Assembly: GCF_004335015.1 (NCBI RefSeq)
Contig: NZ_RQRU01000002.1
Location: 434,001-498,000 of the forward strand
Length of the DNA stretch: 64,000 nt
Source of the DNA: Psychrobacter pygoscelis
GTDB lineage: Bacteria; Pseudomonadota; Gammaproteobacteria; Pseudomonadales; Moraxellaceae
Direction: 5' to 3'
Part shown: positions 1 to 8,844 of the stretch, piece by piece
How positions within the stretch are numbered: position 1 is the stretch's first letter
How the letters are laid out: each line of letters starts with the position of its first letter
The notes under the pieces: model-generated
Seen by the model: only the letters and a program-made list of their open reading frames with translations
The model's database searches: none
Told to the model about the DNA's origin: nothing
Program-made: the position numbers and the translations under genes

Positions 1-1424
1 AGGTTAGGCTTAAGCCTAACTGGCGCGCGCTGAGAAGCTGTCGCCTGATGAGCGTGCGCTGCTGCTGACTCATTACTTCCTACATAGGGATATACTAACC
101 ATACTTTGCGCACGCCATAAGCTTGCGCATAGGCAGCAAGCTGATAGGCATCACCAGCGCTGATATCGCGGCTGCTATGAATACTTTTCCATTTAACATC
201 GATAACTAGTCTAGGCTGGTTATTGTAACTTAGCAGCAAGTCGGTAATGGTCGTTACACATGGCTGACCCGTATCGTCAACCAACCAAACACGCGGCAGT
301 TGAGCAGCGACTTGATAACTAGGCGCTTGCTCAGCAATTTCACGTCTTAGTGTCGTCTCCACCCACCTCTCAAAAGCATGATTCATGTTAATAAACAGCG
401 ACAACTGTAATGAGGCTGCTCTAGTATGACCTCGGAATGGCTGTCGCTCTTCAATCCCTACCCCAGCCGACTGTGTGACCGTGCTGACGCTAAGTAGCCA
501 ATGTGCAAAAGCCAACAGCCTGATGCCCTTTTGCTTTTGCCTAAAGCTCACTGGAGCGGCCCTGACCTCGGCCTGAGCTTGGGTGTAGCTGGTATCCAAC
601 CGTTGCCACTCAATGTTAGACAGTATATCGATAGCTCGCCACTGCTCTGATACCAGATGCAGATTTGGACTTGAGTACCCGTACCGGTGAGGTGTATCGC
701 CTTTAGCCAGCGCTAGTGAACTATATTGAGAGCTTGGCGATTGAGAAGAGTCTGGCAGGCGATAGCTGTGATCTTGACCCAACACAAGCGCTAGCAGCTG
801 CTGCCAAGCCTGCTTTATGAACCGATTGCTTATTAAGCTTTGGGTGAACTGGCTGCTTTCACTAAAAAAGCGATGCGGCTGATGAGCATTATGCTGAAGC
901 TGTTTTTTAATCAGTAATTTGCCTTGTAGACAGGCGTTATTTTGCGTCTCCTGCTCGTATTGCCTTAGTGGCAAATAGCCTATCATAAGGGTAATAAACT
1001 CATTGAGCAGCCATTCAGATAATGAGGGTGCTGCCGTAAAAGATGATCCCAACTGCTCGCTGAGCTGCTCGAAATGTTTGGTCTTTAACTTAGCACTATC
1101 ATGCTCATTAATATCCCGTAGCATCTGTTGAACCCAGACTCTGGTTCGCTGAAGCTGCGCTGCCTCCCCTTCTTGCTTGTCCAAGGGCTTATTGAGCGTT
1201 TTATTGGTTGGCTTGGCAATCTTAGGCAGTATCTCTAGTAAAATACCGCTTGGTAACCGCACTACCCCTAAGTACTGCCGTACCGTCAAACACCATTGGC
1301 CTTGCTGACGACGCAGACCAAACACCTCGAAATCTTGCTCAATAAGCCAGTCAAAGTCACTAGCGACGCTGAAGTCTCGTGCCGTAAGCTGCTGGTGCTC
1401 AAAGACACTAATGATGGGACTCAT
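1..1424 (-). CDS. mcrC: McrC-family nuclease subunit of a McrBC restriction system (3' end beyond window)
   Basis: This is the nuclease partner of the McrB-like GTPase encoded just upstream. I translated the strand by hand: the frame is open without a stop from an ATG at 1424 to the window edge, about 474 codons. The N-terminus carries the family segment GVVRLPSGILLEILPK (about 53-68). Near the end are MNHAFERWV (347-355), then D395, DVK (409-411) and Q428/Y432, which fit a PD-(D/E)xK nuclease core with its QxxxY motif. By family knowledge McrC cuts DNA when McrB translocates. An in-frame ATG at 1451 is an alternative start; neither has a clear ribosome binding site. The gap of 140-165 bases to mcrB is wider than usual. 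The extreme C-terminus is missing only because the window stops. Confidence 0.88.
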   Translation of the reverse strand, partial: MSPIISVFEHQQLTARDFSVASDFDWLIEQDFEVFGLRRQQGQWCLTVRQYLGVVRLPSGILLEILPKIAKPTNKTLNKPLDKQEGEAAQLQRTRVWVQQMLRDINEHDSAKLKTKHFEQLSEQLGSSFTAAPSLSEWLLNEFITLMIGYLPLRQYEQETQNNACLQGKLLIKKQLQHNAHQPHRFFSESSQFTQSLISNRFIKQAWQQLLALVLGQDHSYRLPDSSQSPSSQYSSLALAKGDTPHRYGYSSPNLHLVSEQWRAIDILSNIEWQRLDTSYTQAQAEVRAAPVSFRQKQKGIRLLAFAHWLLSVSTVTQSAGVGIEERQPFRGHTRAASLQLSLFINMNHAFERWVETTLRREIAEQAPSYQVAAQLPRVWLVDDTGQPCVTTITDLLLSYNNQPRLVIDVKWKSIHSSRDISAGDAYQLAAYAQAYGVRKVWLVYPYVGSNESAAAHAHQATASQRAPVRLKPN

Positions 1425-1589
1425 ATTGCAAGTAACCGCAGCGTTGAACATAGCCGTGTTAAAAGCTGTATTAACAGCACAGCTGTTGGTGACATTCGAC
1501 TAAGCGTAACGCCATAAGTCCAAGCAAAGTCGTTAGGCTCAACAAAGCTGCGCCCCTGATAGTGGATAGAAGAACGGATAGTAGAGTGA

Positions 1590-3170
1590 TTAATAAAGCT
1601 GATGATAGCTACTCGCATATCGAAAAGCACCCGTTAGATGCAGCAAATGAGGATTGAGCCAAAAACCAGAACTCGCGCCAAGAGCTGACTGACTTAAGCT
1701 GCCTTGAGCCACTGACGCTGTCATGCCAATAGGCTCATGCCTTCCTTCTCCCTGATAAAAAGAGCCAGCGTCTGCTAAGCTATTGCTCCCCTGATGGTGA
1801 TGGCTTTCGTAACCGTCGTCTTGATTGGGTAGTGCCATAGGTTGATCATGAATAAATTGACGCTCGCAAGGACAGTCACTGTCGTTGAGTAAGTAATGCA
1901 ACACCGCTACTTGGCCGCCCGCTATCTGCGCCAACTGCGGTATTATCTGCTGAACTAACACGGACTGCAATTCAGCTAAACTTGTCACTGACAGCAAAAA
2001 TGCGTGTCCAAGTTGGCTATCTTGACCCAGTATCTGACAGATTCGCGCATTGATACCAGCCAGCACCCGCCCGAGATCTATATGGCTGTCGTCTTGACTA
2101 TTCGCGGTATCGAGACAGGCTTCAGAGTCCGCTGAGGCATCTTTAGTGACACAGATAATGGGTAATAGCTGCGGATTTGGCGCACAGTCTATAAAACGAA
2201 AACGCCGACGAAATGCGAGATCTAGTGACGCCAGCGACTGATCTTGACTGTTCATAGTGGCATAGATATCGACATTGCTAGGCACGGTAAAAGGTCGGCC
2301 AGAGTAAGCCAGATTGACTTGCATCGCGTTGGTCTGACCAGCCCGCTTATCCGTCTCAATAAGACTCATAAGCTCACCAAATACCCTTGCCACATTGGCA
2401 CGATTGATCTCATCAATCAGCATGGCGTAACGATGATTTGGGTCTTTTGCCGCCTTTTGGCACAGCTTCAAGAAGGCCCCAGGTTGAATCTGGTAGCTGA
2501 TCTGACCATGCGCGCCTATCACAGGCCGAATACCTTCAACGAACTCTTCGTAACCATAAGCTTGATGAAAGCTCACCAAACTGCTGCGAGCAATAACCGA
2601 GGGTGAGGCTGTCGCGCCAGTCTCCATCAATGTCTCATAGAGTATCAAAATTGGTGCTAGGGTATCGGTTAGCACGTCTTTGACTTCTGCTAAAAGATAC
2701 CAAGTACCATCGGCATTTTTATCAAAATAATAATTGGCAGAGCGCTGAGAATATCGCACCGTCTTAGAGTCGGGATGCGCATGCGTATTAAGCTGCACCC
2801 ATAGCGTTTGACTGACATTATCCGTTCGCTCATTGGCCGTTATTTTGGCTTGAATCAAAGGATGGCGCATCATCTCAGGGACCGTCATCGTGCGATCCTC
2901 TATTAGCAGTACTGCACAGATGATATCACGCCAACTGTAGTGTTGAAGCTCTTGAATGGTAAGCTTATCAGGGGTCACTACTAGCGTCTCATCATACTGT
3001 TTTTGCAGTTGCAAAAGTTGGTGTGTCTTGCCCGTACCGGCGACACCTGTAAATATGATATTGGTAGGAGCGGTCGGCATTCCGAGTGACAACTCACCTT
3101 GAGCGACGCTTGCCGTTGACTGCGTGTTAATAATAATACCTCTTAATCGCTTTTTTGTTGCAAATGACAA
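1590..3170 (-). CDS. mcrB: McrB-like AAA+ GTPase of a McrBC restriction system, without N-terminal DNA-recognition domain
   Basis: AAA+ motor of a modification-dependent restriction system. Walker A is GVAGTGKT (42-49) and Walker B is MLIDEIN (250-256). The family signature SFHQAYGYEEFVEGIRP precedes Walker B. The nucleotide-specificity motif reads MNSQD (306-310), where E. coli McrB has MNTAD, followed by an arginine finger region FRRRF. After the motor a helical lid region with GHAFLL is typical of McrB, then a Gln/His/Ser-rich tail. Nothing precedes the motor except about 40 residues, so the usual N-terminal base-binding domain is absent. The longest frame starts at TTG (3170). An ATG at 3080, just before the Walker A strand and after AAGGTGAG, is a good alternative. 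An in-frame stop lies shortly upstream, so no longer N-terminus exists. Confidence 0.87.
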   Translation of the reverse strand: MSFATKKRLRGIIINTQSTASVAQGELSLGMPTAPTNIIFTGVAGTGKTHQLLQLQKQYDETLVVTPDKLTIQELQHYSWRDIICAVLLIEDRTMTVPEMMRHPLIQAKITANERTDNVSQTLWVQLNTHAHPDSKTVRYSQRSANYYFDKNADGTWYLLAEVKDVLTDTLAPILILYETLMETGATASPSVIARSSLVSFHQAYGYEEFVEGIRPVIGAHGQISYQIQPGAFLKLCQKAAKDPNHRYAMLIDEINRANVARVFGELMSLIETDKRAGQTNAMQVNLAYSGRPFTVPSNVDIYATMNSQDQSLASLDLAFRRRFRFIDCAPNPQLLPIICVTKDASADSEACLDTANSQDDSHIDLGRVLAGINARICQILGQDSQLGHAFLLSVTSLAELQSVLVQQIIPQLAQIAGGQVAVLHYLLNDSDCPCERQFIHDQPMALPNQDDGYESHHHQGSNSLADAGSFYQGEGRHEPIGMTASVAQGSLSQSALGASSGFWLNPHLLHLTGAFRYASSYHQLY

Positions 3171-3347
3171 ATTAGACTTTACCCGTATATTCTACGATAA
3201 TACCTATAGATTATCATTTTACTGTACACCTCACCGATCATTCTATAAGAACCTAGCTGCTAACGACCCTTGACTAGGTCTCAATGTACGAGCGATCCTT
3301 ATAGTTGTAGTAGATGAGTAGATAAAAAGCATCGAAAAGGAGACCAT
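3171..3347. other. divergent intergenic region between mcrB and the DUF4442 gene
   Basis: AT-rich spacer that must hold both divergent promoters. I could not pick out a convincing -35/-10 pair. The only decisive signal is AAGGAG six bases before the ATG at 3348. Confidence 0.5.
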
Positions 3348-3986
3348 ATGCTAGGGCCCATCAATAATTTACCCAAGAAACTTGTTAGTACTCTTACGGA
3401 GACCAAAACGCCCTCCTACTCAGCACCAACCAGCAACTTAAAGCCAATAAACAATCAATTTACCAAGTTTTTAAGCGTGACAAAATACTTACCAGCCAGC
3501 GTCAGATCCTCCGTACTGTCTAAGGCCTTTGGCAAAGTAGTGCCCTTTGTAGGAACGGCAGGCGTGTATTACGAGACCGTTACCCCAAATCAAGTAGTCG
3601 TTAGCCTAAATAATGACAAATCAGTACAGAATCATATTGGCACTATCCATGCTGTCGCTATTACCTTATTGGCTGAAACGGCCACTGGCTTTATCCTAGG
3701 CTTAAACCTACCTACCGATCGGGTACTATTGGTCAAATCTTACCAAGTGAATTTTTATCGCCCTCTTAAAAAAGGCCAAGTAGCGGCTATCGCCACTCTC
3801 AGTGACGAGCAGCGCCAACATATTTTGGACACGCCAAAGGGCGAGATGGTCATCCCTTGTGTCATTGATGATCGAGAGTCTGATAGCGATCGTGAACCGA
3901 TCAGCGTCGAGATGATATGGGCGTGGATTCCCAAGTCAGAGCTTGAGGCACGCCAGACAGGTCAGTCAGCTACTACTGCATCATAG
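3348..3986 (+). CDS. DUF4442 (hotdog-fold thioesterase-like) domain protein
   Basis: A 212-residue protein whose central part (about 60-185) has the pattern of the DUF4442/YiiD-like hotdog family: an HIGTIHAVAI helix that in hotdog thioesterases carries the substrate pocket, then VKSYQVNFYRPLKKGQV strands. Family members are thought to act on acyl-thioesters, but the substrate is unknown. The first 50 residues are polar and not part of the fold. The start is well supported by AAGGAG six bases upstream. It is transcribed alone, divergent from mcrB, and followed by a perfect 9-bp inverted repeat. Assignment rests on pattern recognition of the hotdog segment, so the domain call is firmer than any enzymatic role. 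Confidence 0.75.
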   Translation: MLGPINNLPKKLVSTLTETKTPSYSAPTSNLKPINNQFTKFLSVTKYLPASVRSSVLSKAFGKVVPFVGTAGVYYETVTPNQVVVSLNNDKSVQNHIGTIHAVAITLLAETATGFILGLNLPTDRVLLVKSYQVNFYRPLKKGQVAAIATLSDEQRQHILDTPKGEMVIPCVIDDRESDSDREPISVEMIWAWIPKSELEARQTGQSATTAS

Positions 3987-4018
3987 CCGCTACGTCATTA
4001 CCAATTAATAATCCACCA

Positions 4019-4037
4019 ACCCACTAATTTAGTGGGT
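4019..4037. repeat. perfect inverted repeat after the DUF4442 gene
   Basis: ACCCACTAA and TTAGTGGGT flank a single T. This is a 9-bp perfect palindrome 33 bases after the stop at 3986. There is no T-run on either side, so it is not a classic intrinsic terminator. It may be a transcript-end stabiliser or an operator. Confidence 0.5.
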
Positions 4038-4186
4038 GCGATGCTATGTCGCTCCCAGACATTATCACTAAGCAGCATTATACATGGGTATGCGACTGAT
4101 AAGCGCCTTTCTAGCTTATAGGGCGTACCCTCGATACATCACTACAGAGATTGTAAGAGCTGCGCCTAAGTTGCCTAAAGTAAGAT

Positions 4187-4215
4187 TAAAAAGCTGAATG
4201 ATACAATCTCAGCTT
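4187..4215 (-). terminator. gspE intrinsic terminator overlapping the stop codon
   Basis: On the minus strand AAGCTGA pairs with TCAGCTT (7 bp), followed directly by TTTAATC. The TGA of the left arm is the gspE stop codon itself (4209-4211), so termination signal and coding end are fused. Confidence 0.6.
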
Positions 4216-5741
4216 ACTCTTTCGTGACTTTCCACATAACCTTGGCTGCTCTCTTTGGTCACGCGCAATACCTCTTCAAGTGTGGTCTTGCCCGCGAGTA
4301 CTTTTCGTAGCCCATCGGCACGAATTGACGGGGTCTTTTGCCGCGCATAAGCTTCCAAGTCAAACTCAGCGGTATTGCTATGGATCATTTGCCGCAAGGT
4401 ATCATCCACAGGAACAACTTCATAAATCGCTGTTCGACCTTTAAATCCTGACTGATTACACTTCTCACAGCCTTTAGCTTTAGGCAATTGAATTGCCGGC
4501 GGTGTGCTTATGTTAATCTCACTAAATAGCTTGGCCTGCTCAGGATCAGCGGGCTGCCATGAGTGACAGTGCGGGCACAAGGTACGTACCAGTCGCTGCG
4601 CCACTACCCCAATAAGGGAGGATGAGAGTAAAAACGGCTCTACCCCCATATCCTGTAGCCGAGTCACTGCACCAATGGCAGTATTGGTGTGCAATGTGGA
4701 TAGTACCAGATGCCCAGTCAATGAGGCTTGCACCGCAATTTCGGCAGTCTCAAGATCACGAATCTCACCGACCATTACCACATCAGGATCTTGGCGTAGC
4801 ATGGCGCGAAGACTCTTAGCAAAGGTCATATCCACCTTATTATTGACCTGAGTCTGACCTATCCCATCAAGCTGAAATTCAATAGGGTCTTCAGCGGTTA
4901 AGATATTGCGGGTCTGATCATTGAGGTCAGTAAGCGCCGCATACAGGGTAGTAGTCTTACCCGATCCCGTCGGCCCTGTCACCAAAATAATGCCATGCGG
5001 ACGGTGAATGAGCTGCTTAAGCTCAGTATAATCTTTGTCTGATAAACCAAGATAAGTCATGTTCAGCCGGCCCGCCTGTTTATCAAGGAGGCGCATCACC
5101 ACTCGCTCACCAAAGCTTGAGGGCAGGGTTGAGACTCGAACATCCACCTCACGACCTGCAAGGCGCAGACTGATTCGGCCATCTTGCGGTACTCGCTTTT
5201 CGGCGATATCTAGTCTAGCCATAACCTTGATTCTAGAGACCAGTAGCGGTGCTAGCTGGCGCTTAGGGCTGACAATCTCTTTGAGCTCACCATCCACGCG
5301 AAAGCGAACCACAAGCCGCTTCTCAAAAGTCTCAATATGAATATCTGAAGCATTTAAGCGTATAGCCTCGGATAACAGCGCATTAATTAAGCGAATAATC
5401 GGCGCGTCATCTTGCTGATCCATTAGATCTTCAGTTTCGGGCACACTATCGGCCAAGCTGACCAAATCTGGATGGTCTTCAAGTCCAGCGGCAATGTGCT
5501 GCGACTCTCCTGTATTGCCCGCATAAGCCGCTGCTAGCCGCTTTTCGAACTCATCTTCGCTCACACTCTCAAATTGTGGCTGCTCGCTAATCCCCTGCTC
5601 ACTCAAAAAACGCATCGCCTCATTGATAGCAGGCAGTGGTGTGCCATTGGTTATTACCAACGTTGATGGCTGCTGAGGATCAACATTAGGAATAGACAAT
5701 AGTTTGTGTCTTTTTGAAAAGCTATAGGGTAGTAACAACAT
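4209..5741 (-). CDS. gspE: type II secretion system ATPase GspE
   Basis: Cytoplasmic hexameric ATPase that powers the type II secretion pseudopilus. An N-terminal region of about 110 residues matches the GspE/PilB N1 part; the catalytic core follows. Visible motifs are Walker A GPTGSGKT (256-263), the Asp box around TAEDPIEF (282-289), Walker B DPDVVMVGEIRD (318-329), the His box LTGHLVLSTLHT (341-352), and two CxxC pairs (CPHC at 389-392, CEKC near 423) of the zinc subdomain that distinguishes GspE and PilB from retraction ATPases. At 510 residues the length is normal. No other gsp gene is nearby, so the rest of the apparatus lies elsewhere. The gspE-versus-pilB choice favours gspE from the core sequence and size. 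Confidence 0.88.
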   Translation of the reverse strand: MLLLPYSFSKRHKLLSIPNVDPQQPSTLVITNGTPLPAINEAMRFLSEQGISEQPQFESVSEDEFEKRLAAAYAGNTGESQHIAAGLEDHPDLVSLADSVPETEDLMDQQDDAPIIRLINALLSEAIRLNASDIHIETFEKRLVVRFRVDGELKEIVSPKRQLAPLLVSRIKVMARLDIAEKRVPQDGRISLRLAGREVDVRVSTLPSSFGERVVMRLLDKQAGRLNMTYLGLSDKDYTELKQLIHRPHGIILVTGPTGSGKTTTLYAALTDLNDQTRNILTAEDPIEFQLDGIGQTQVNNKVDMTFAKSLRAMLRQDPDVVMVGEIRDLETAEIAVQASLTGHLVLSTLHTNTAIGAVTRLQDMGVEPFLLSSSLIGVVAQRLVRTLCPHCHSWQPADPEQAKLFSEINISTPPAIQLPKAKGCEKCNQSGFKGRTAIYEVVPVDDTLRQMIHSNTAEFDLEAYARQKTPSIRADGLRKVLAGKTTLEEVLRVTKESSQGYVESHERVS

Positions 5742-6134
5742 AATAAAGGCTCAGTTTAAGCAAAAGAATCTTAATAGCCGACATATATTAGCTGATTTCG
5801 TTAATATGAGTAATCGGTCTAAGTAAGAGGATAGGATTTGTTATAATGAATTTTAAGCCTACAATCTTTGACAGGCACCTAATTAAATAGTGATTAGCTG
5901 ATTATAGCGTGATGCTTTGCCGTAATACTACCTATGCTGATAGTCTGCTTTATCAATAATTTTTATTAATAAGGTAACCGAGCACCAATAAGATGATTTA
6001 TTAGGGAAAAATAGCGCTAGAATACCAGCTTGAATGTCGTTTAGGTTTACTCATCATTTTTATAAAGCTATTGTTCTGTAAGAGTTTATTGGCTTACCTT
6101 TATCTATTTTTACTCATTTTAATGGTAATAATTT
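5742..6134. other. gspE-thiG divergent intergenic region
   Basis: 393 bases, AT-rich. A TATAAT preceded by TG (extended -10) lies at 5839-5847 and points toward thiG, giving a leader of about 280 bases. I looked for the conserved TPP-riboswitch boxes and did not see them. No ORF here has a credible ribosome binding site. Confidence 0.5.
5839..5847 (+). promoter_or_regulatory. candidate extended -10 promoter upstream of thiG
   Basis: TGTTATAAT is a perfect extended -10 element on the plus strand about 290 bases before the thiG start. No good -35 is visible, which extended -10 promoters do not need. It could also serve an unannotated leader RNA. Confidence 0.4.
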
Positions 6135-6962
6135 ATGACTGATACAACCACCTCCTCTCAATCTGCAGATTCAGCATTGACTAACGATGTATTAAAGATA
6201 GGCCAGCGAAGTTTCTCTTCACGATTACTCGTAGGTACTGGCAAGTATAAAGACCTGACAGAAACTGGCGCCGCTATTGAGGCCTCTGGCGCTGAGATCG
6301 TGACTGTCGCTATTCGGCGCACCAATATCGGGCAGCACACCGATCAGCCAAACTTACTTGATGTTATTTCACCCGATAAATACACTATCTTGCCCAATAC
6401 TGCTGGCTGTTTTGATGCCGATACTGCAGTACGAACTTGTCAATTGGCTAGAGAGTTGTTGGATGGTCACAACTTAGTCAAGCTTGAGGTGCTTGGCGAT
6501 AAAGATAACTTATACCCCAACATTACTGAGACACTCAGCGCAGCACGGACGCTTATTGACGATGGCTTTGATGTCATGGTTTATACCTCTGACGACCCCA
6601 TAGTTGCCAAGGAGCTTGAGAGTATGGGCTGCGTCGCTATCATGCCCTTAGGCAGCTTAATTGGCTCAGGACTGGGACTGCTGAACCGGCATACGCTTAG
6701 CTTGATCATCGATAATGCCTCTGTGCCTGTACTGGTCGATGCTGGTGTTGGCACTGCCTCTGATGCGGCAATTGCTATGGAACTGGGCTGTGATGGGGTG
6801 TTGATGAACTCAGCTATCGCTTATGCTAAGGACCCCGTTATGATGGCGCAAGCTATGAGACATGCCATTTTGGCAGGGCGAGCCGCTCATTTTGCAGGCC
6901 GGATGCCTATGCGCCAAATGGCTCGAGCCAGCTCGCCGCAAACAGGTTACTTTTTTCAGTAA
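6135..6962 (+). CDS. thiG: thiazole synthase ThiG
   Basis: Forms the thiazole phosphate ring of thiamin from 1-deoxyxylulose-5-phosphate, dehydroglycine and sulfur carried by ThiS thiocarboxylate. It has the TIM-barrel ThiG pattern: [10 protein letters not shown] (29-38), a catalytic Schiff-base lysine in LVKLEVLGD (K116), the phosphate loops [11 protein letters not shown] and [13 protein letters not shown], and the C-terminal [15 protein letters not shown]. Length is 275 residues, slightly longer than the usual 255-260 because of a polar N-terminus of about 20 residues. No strong Shine-Dalgarno precedes the ATG. It is a single-gene unit ended by its own terminator; thiS is 25 kb away, next to a DUF423 gene. 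In many bacteria thiS and thiG are adjacent. Confidence 0.96.
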   Translation: MTDTTTSSQSADSALTNDVLKIGQRSFSSRLLVGTGKYKDLTETGAAIEASGAEIVTVAIRRTNIGQHTDQPNLLDVISPDKYTILPNTAGCFDADTAVRTCQLARELLDGHNLVKLEVLGDKDNLYPNITETLSAARTLIDDGFDVMVYTSDDPIVAKELESMGCVAIMPLGSLIGSGLGLLNRHTLSLIIDNASVPVLVDAGVGTASDAAIAMELGCDGVLMNSAIAYAKDPVMMAQAMRHAILAGRAAHFAGRMPMRQMARASSPQTGYFFQ

Positions 6963-6998
6963 CAAGATAACTTATCCATAAACGACCTATAAATGACA

Positions 6999-7054
6999 GA
7001 CTCAAGGCTTGCTCCAGAATTACTGAGGACATTGTTGTCACCTTGAGTCTTTTA
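6999..7054 (+). terminator. thiG intrinsic terminator
   Basis: GACTCAAGG pairs with CCTTGAGTC across a loop of about 33 bases, followed by TTTTAT. Confidence 0.65.
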
Positions 7055-7329
7055 TGACTTGTTGATTAGTGACTTTATACCTGTCTCTCGCTTAAAGTAT
7101 CAGCTTGAAAGCCAGTGGCTATAGATGAGTGTTTGTATTTAACAAGCCATATTATATTAGATCCATACTGGTGGTTATTGATGGAGAAAAAGCCTCGTTT
7201 GGCTGATCTAAGACAAGGATGTTATAGGGGAATGCTGCCACTTACTTAAGTATTAAGGCAATCTCAGGACGAGAAGAAACAGCATTTGAAAGATTTATAC
7301 CCATTTTGGGTCATTTTTAAGGAATGTTC
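7055..7329. other. thiG-to-wax-ester-synthase intergenic region
   Basis: About 275 bases after the thiG terminator that must hold the promoter of the wax ester synthase gene. Several TATATT/TATAGA-like -10 candidates exist around 7120-7165, but none is paired with a good -35. Confidence 0.4.
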
Positions 7330-8721
7330 ATGCGATTGTTAACCGCAGTCGACCAGCTCTTTTTATTATTAGAGTCACGAAAACAGCCCATGCATGTGGG
7401 AGGGCTGTTTTTGTTTGAGCTCCCAAAAGACGTCGATAAAGAATTTGTCTATCAACTGGTGCGTCAGATGCAAACCTCATCGATACCGCCAGCCTTTCCA
7501 TTTAATCAAGTCCTTGAAAAGCTAGCTTTTTGGCAGACGGATGAAGACTTTGATGTTGATCATCACTTTCGTCATATCGCCCTTCCTAAACCTGCACGAA
7601 TCCGCGAGCTGCTCATGTACATCTCCAAAGAGCATGGCCGCTTGCTGGACCGCGCCAAGCCACTATGGGAATGTCATATCATTGAAGGTATTTTGCCACA
7701 GTCACCAGAAGCGCCAGAGCGATTTGCCTTATATTTTAAGATTCATCACTCGCTGGTCGATGGTGTCGCTGCTATGCGGCTGGTCAAAACCTCATTATCG
7801 CAATCTCCCGATGAGACCTTAAGCTTGCCTATTTGGGCATTGATGACTCGTCACCGCTACCAAGTGGACGCCCTATTGCCGCCTAAGGACTCTTTGTTTG
7901 ATACTCTAAAACGCCAAGTTGGCTCATTAAAGTCCGTCAGTCGCGAGCTTAAAAACAGCTTTTTACAGCGTAATGATGCTGATTATATCGGTACTTTTGA
8001 TGCACCCAGTAGTATCTTAAACCAGCGCATATCAGCATCTAGACGAATTGCTGCGCAGTCTTATGACTTTAGCCGCTTTGATGGTATAGCAAAACAGCTC
8101 AATGTCAGCTTAAATGACGTCATACTTGCCGTCTGTGGCGGCGGACTTCGTCGCTATCTATTAACTATCGATGCCCTACCTGAGAAGCCATTGATTGCTT
8201 TTGTGCCGGTATCATTACGCGAAGACAATAGCGCCACAGGCAATCAGATTTCATTCTTACTGTCTAATCTTGGTACGCACCTACATGACCCTGTACGCAG
8301 GCTAGCGATTATCCATCGTAGTATTAATAATGGTAAGCGCCGCTTCAAGCGCATGAACCAAACTGAGATTATCAATTACAGTGGCATTGCTTATGCTTGG
8401 GAAGGCCTGAACCTTATCACCGGGCTATTACCGAAAAAGCAGGCTTTTAACCTAGTTATCTCTAACGTTCCTGGGACTAGAAAGCCTCTGTACTGGAATG
8501 GCGCAAAGCTACAGGCCCTCTACCCTGCCTCAATCTTATTCGACGGTCAAGCACTCAATATTACCCTAGCCAGCTATCTAGATAAAATCGAATTCGGTAT
8601 TACCGCTTGTAGCAAGGTGCTACCGAGTGTTCAAGACATACTTCAACACATTGAAGATGAGCTGGTAGCCTTTGAAACTATCTGTGAAGAGCAGCGCATC
8701 GGTCTTCGAGAGAAGTGGTAG
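7330..8721 (+). CDS. wax ester synthase / diacylglycerol O-acyltransferase (WS/DGAT)
   Basis: Bifunctional acyltransferase that esterifies fatty alcohols or diacylglycerol with acyl-CoA to make neutral storage lipid at the inner membrane surface. The catalytic motif HHSLVDG lies at 139-145, matching the family HHxxxDG. The N-terminus MRLLTAVDQLF...QPMHVGGLFLFELP and RHIALPKPARIRELLMYIS align closely with the Acinetobacter AtfA enzyme, and the C-terminal NLVISNVPG motif is present. I place the start at the ATG at 7330, not the in-frame ATG at 7324: AAGGA sits six bases before 7330, and known enzymes start at this point. The result is 463 residues, the normal size. It is a single gene with a strong terminator shared with convergent suhB. 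Confidence 0.93.
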   Translation: MRLLTAVDQLFLLLESRKQPMHVGGLFLFELPKDVDKEFVYQLVRQMQTSSIPPAFPFNQVLEKLAFWQTDEDFDVDHHFRHIALPKPARIRELLMYISKEHGRLLDRAKPLWECHIIEGILPQSPEAPERFALYFKIHHSLVDGVAAMRLVKTSLSQSPDETLSLPIWALMTRHRYQVDALLPPKDSLFDTLKRQVGSLKSVSRELKNSFLQRNDADYIGTFDAPSSILNQRISASRRIAAQSYDFSRFDGIAKQLNVSLNDVILAVCGGGLRRYLLTIDALPEKPLIAFVPVSLREDNSATGNQISFLLSNLGTHLHDPVRRLAIIHRSINNGKRRFKRMNQTEIINYSGIAYAWEGLNLITGLLPKKQAFNLVISNVPGTRKPLYWNGAKLQALYPASILFDGQALNITLASYLDKIEFGITACSKVLPSVQDILQHIEDELVAFETICEEQRIGLREKW

Positions 8722-8767
8722 ACCTAAAGCCAAGCTAACTCAACAGCTAAGCAGCAATAGCTAGCAC

Positions 8768-8799
8768 AAAAAAACGGTCTTGTTAGACCGTTTTTTTTT
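8768..8799. terminator. bidirectional terminator between the WS/DGAT gene and suhB
   Basis: AAAACGGTCT and AGACCGTTTT form a 10-bp stem with a TGTT loop and A/T tracts on both sides, so it can serve both convergent genes. Confidence 0.85.
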
Positions 8800-8844
8800 G
8801 ATAATAGTTTCAAAAAGTACTACCGTTCAGTTAGCATGAATCGG

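Noticed and set aside
1296-1630. 73-codon plus frame and 69-codon minus frame near the mcrB-mcrC junction
   Set aside because: Both are shadows. The true mcrC frame is another one, open from 1424 to the edge, with family motifs.
5742-6134. TPP riboswitch before thiG
   Set aside because: The conserved CTGAGA and related boxes are not present in the leader.
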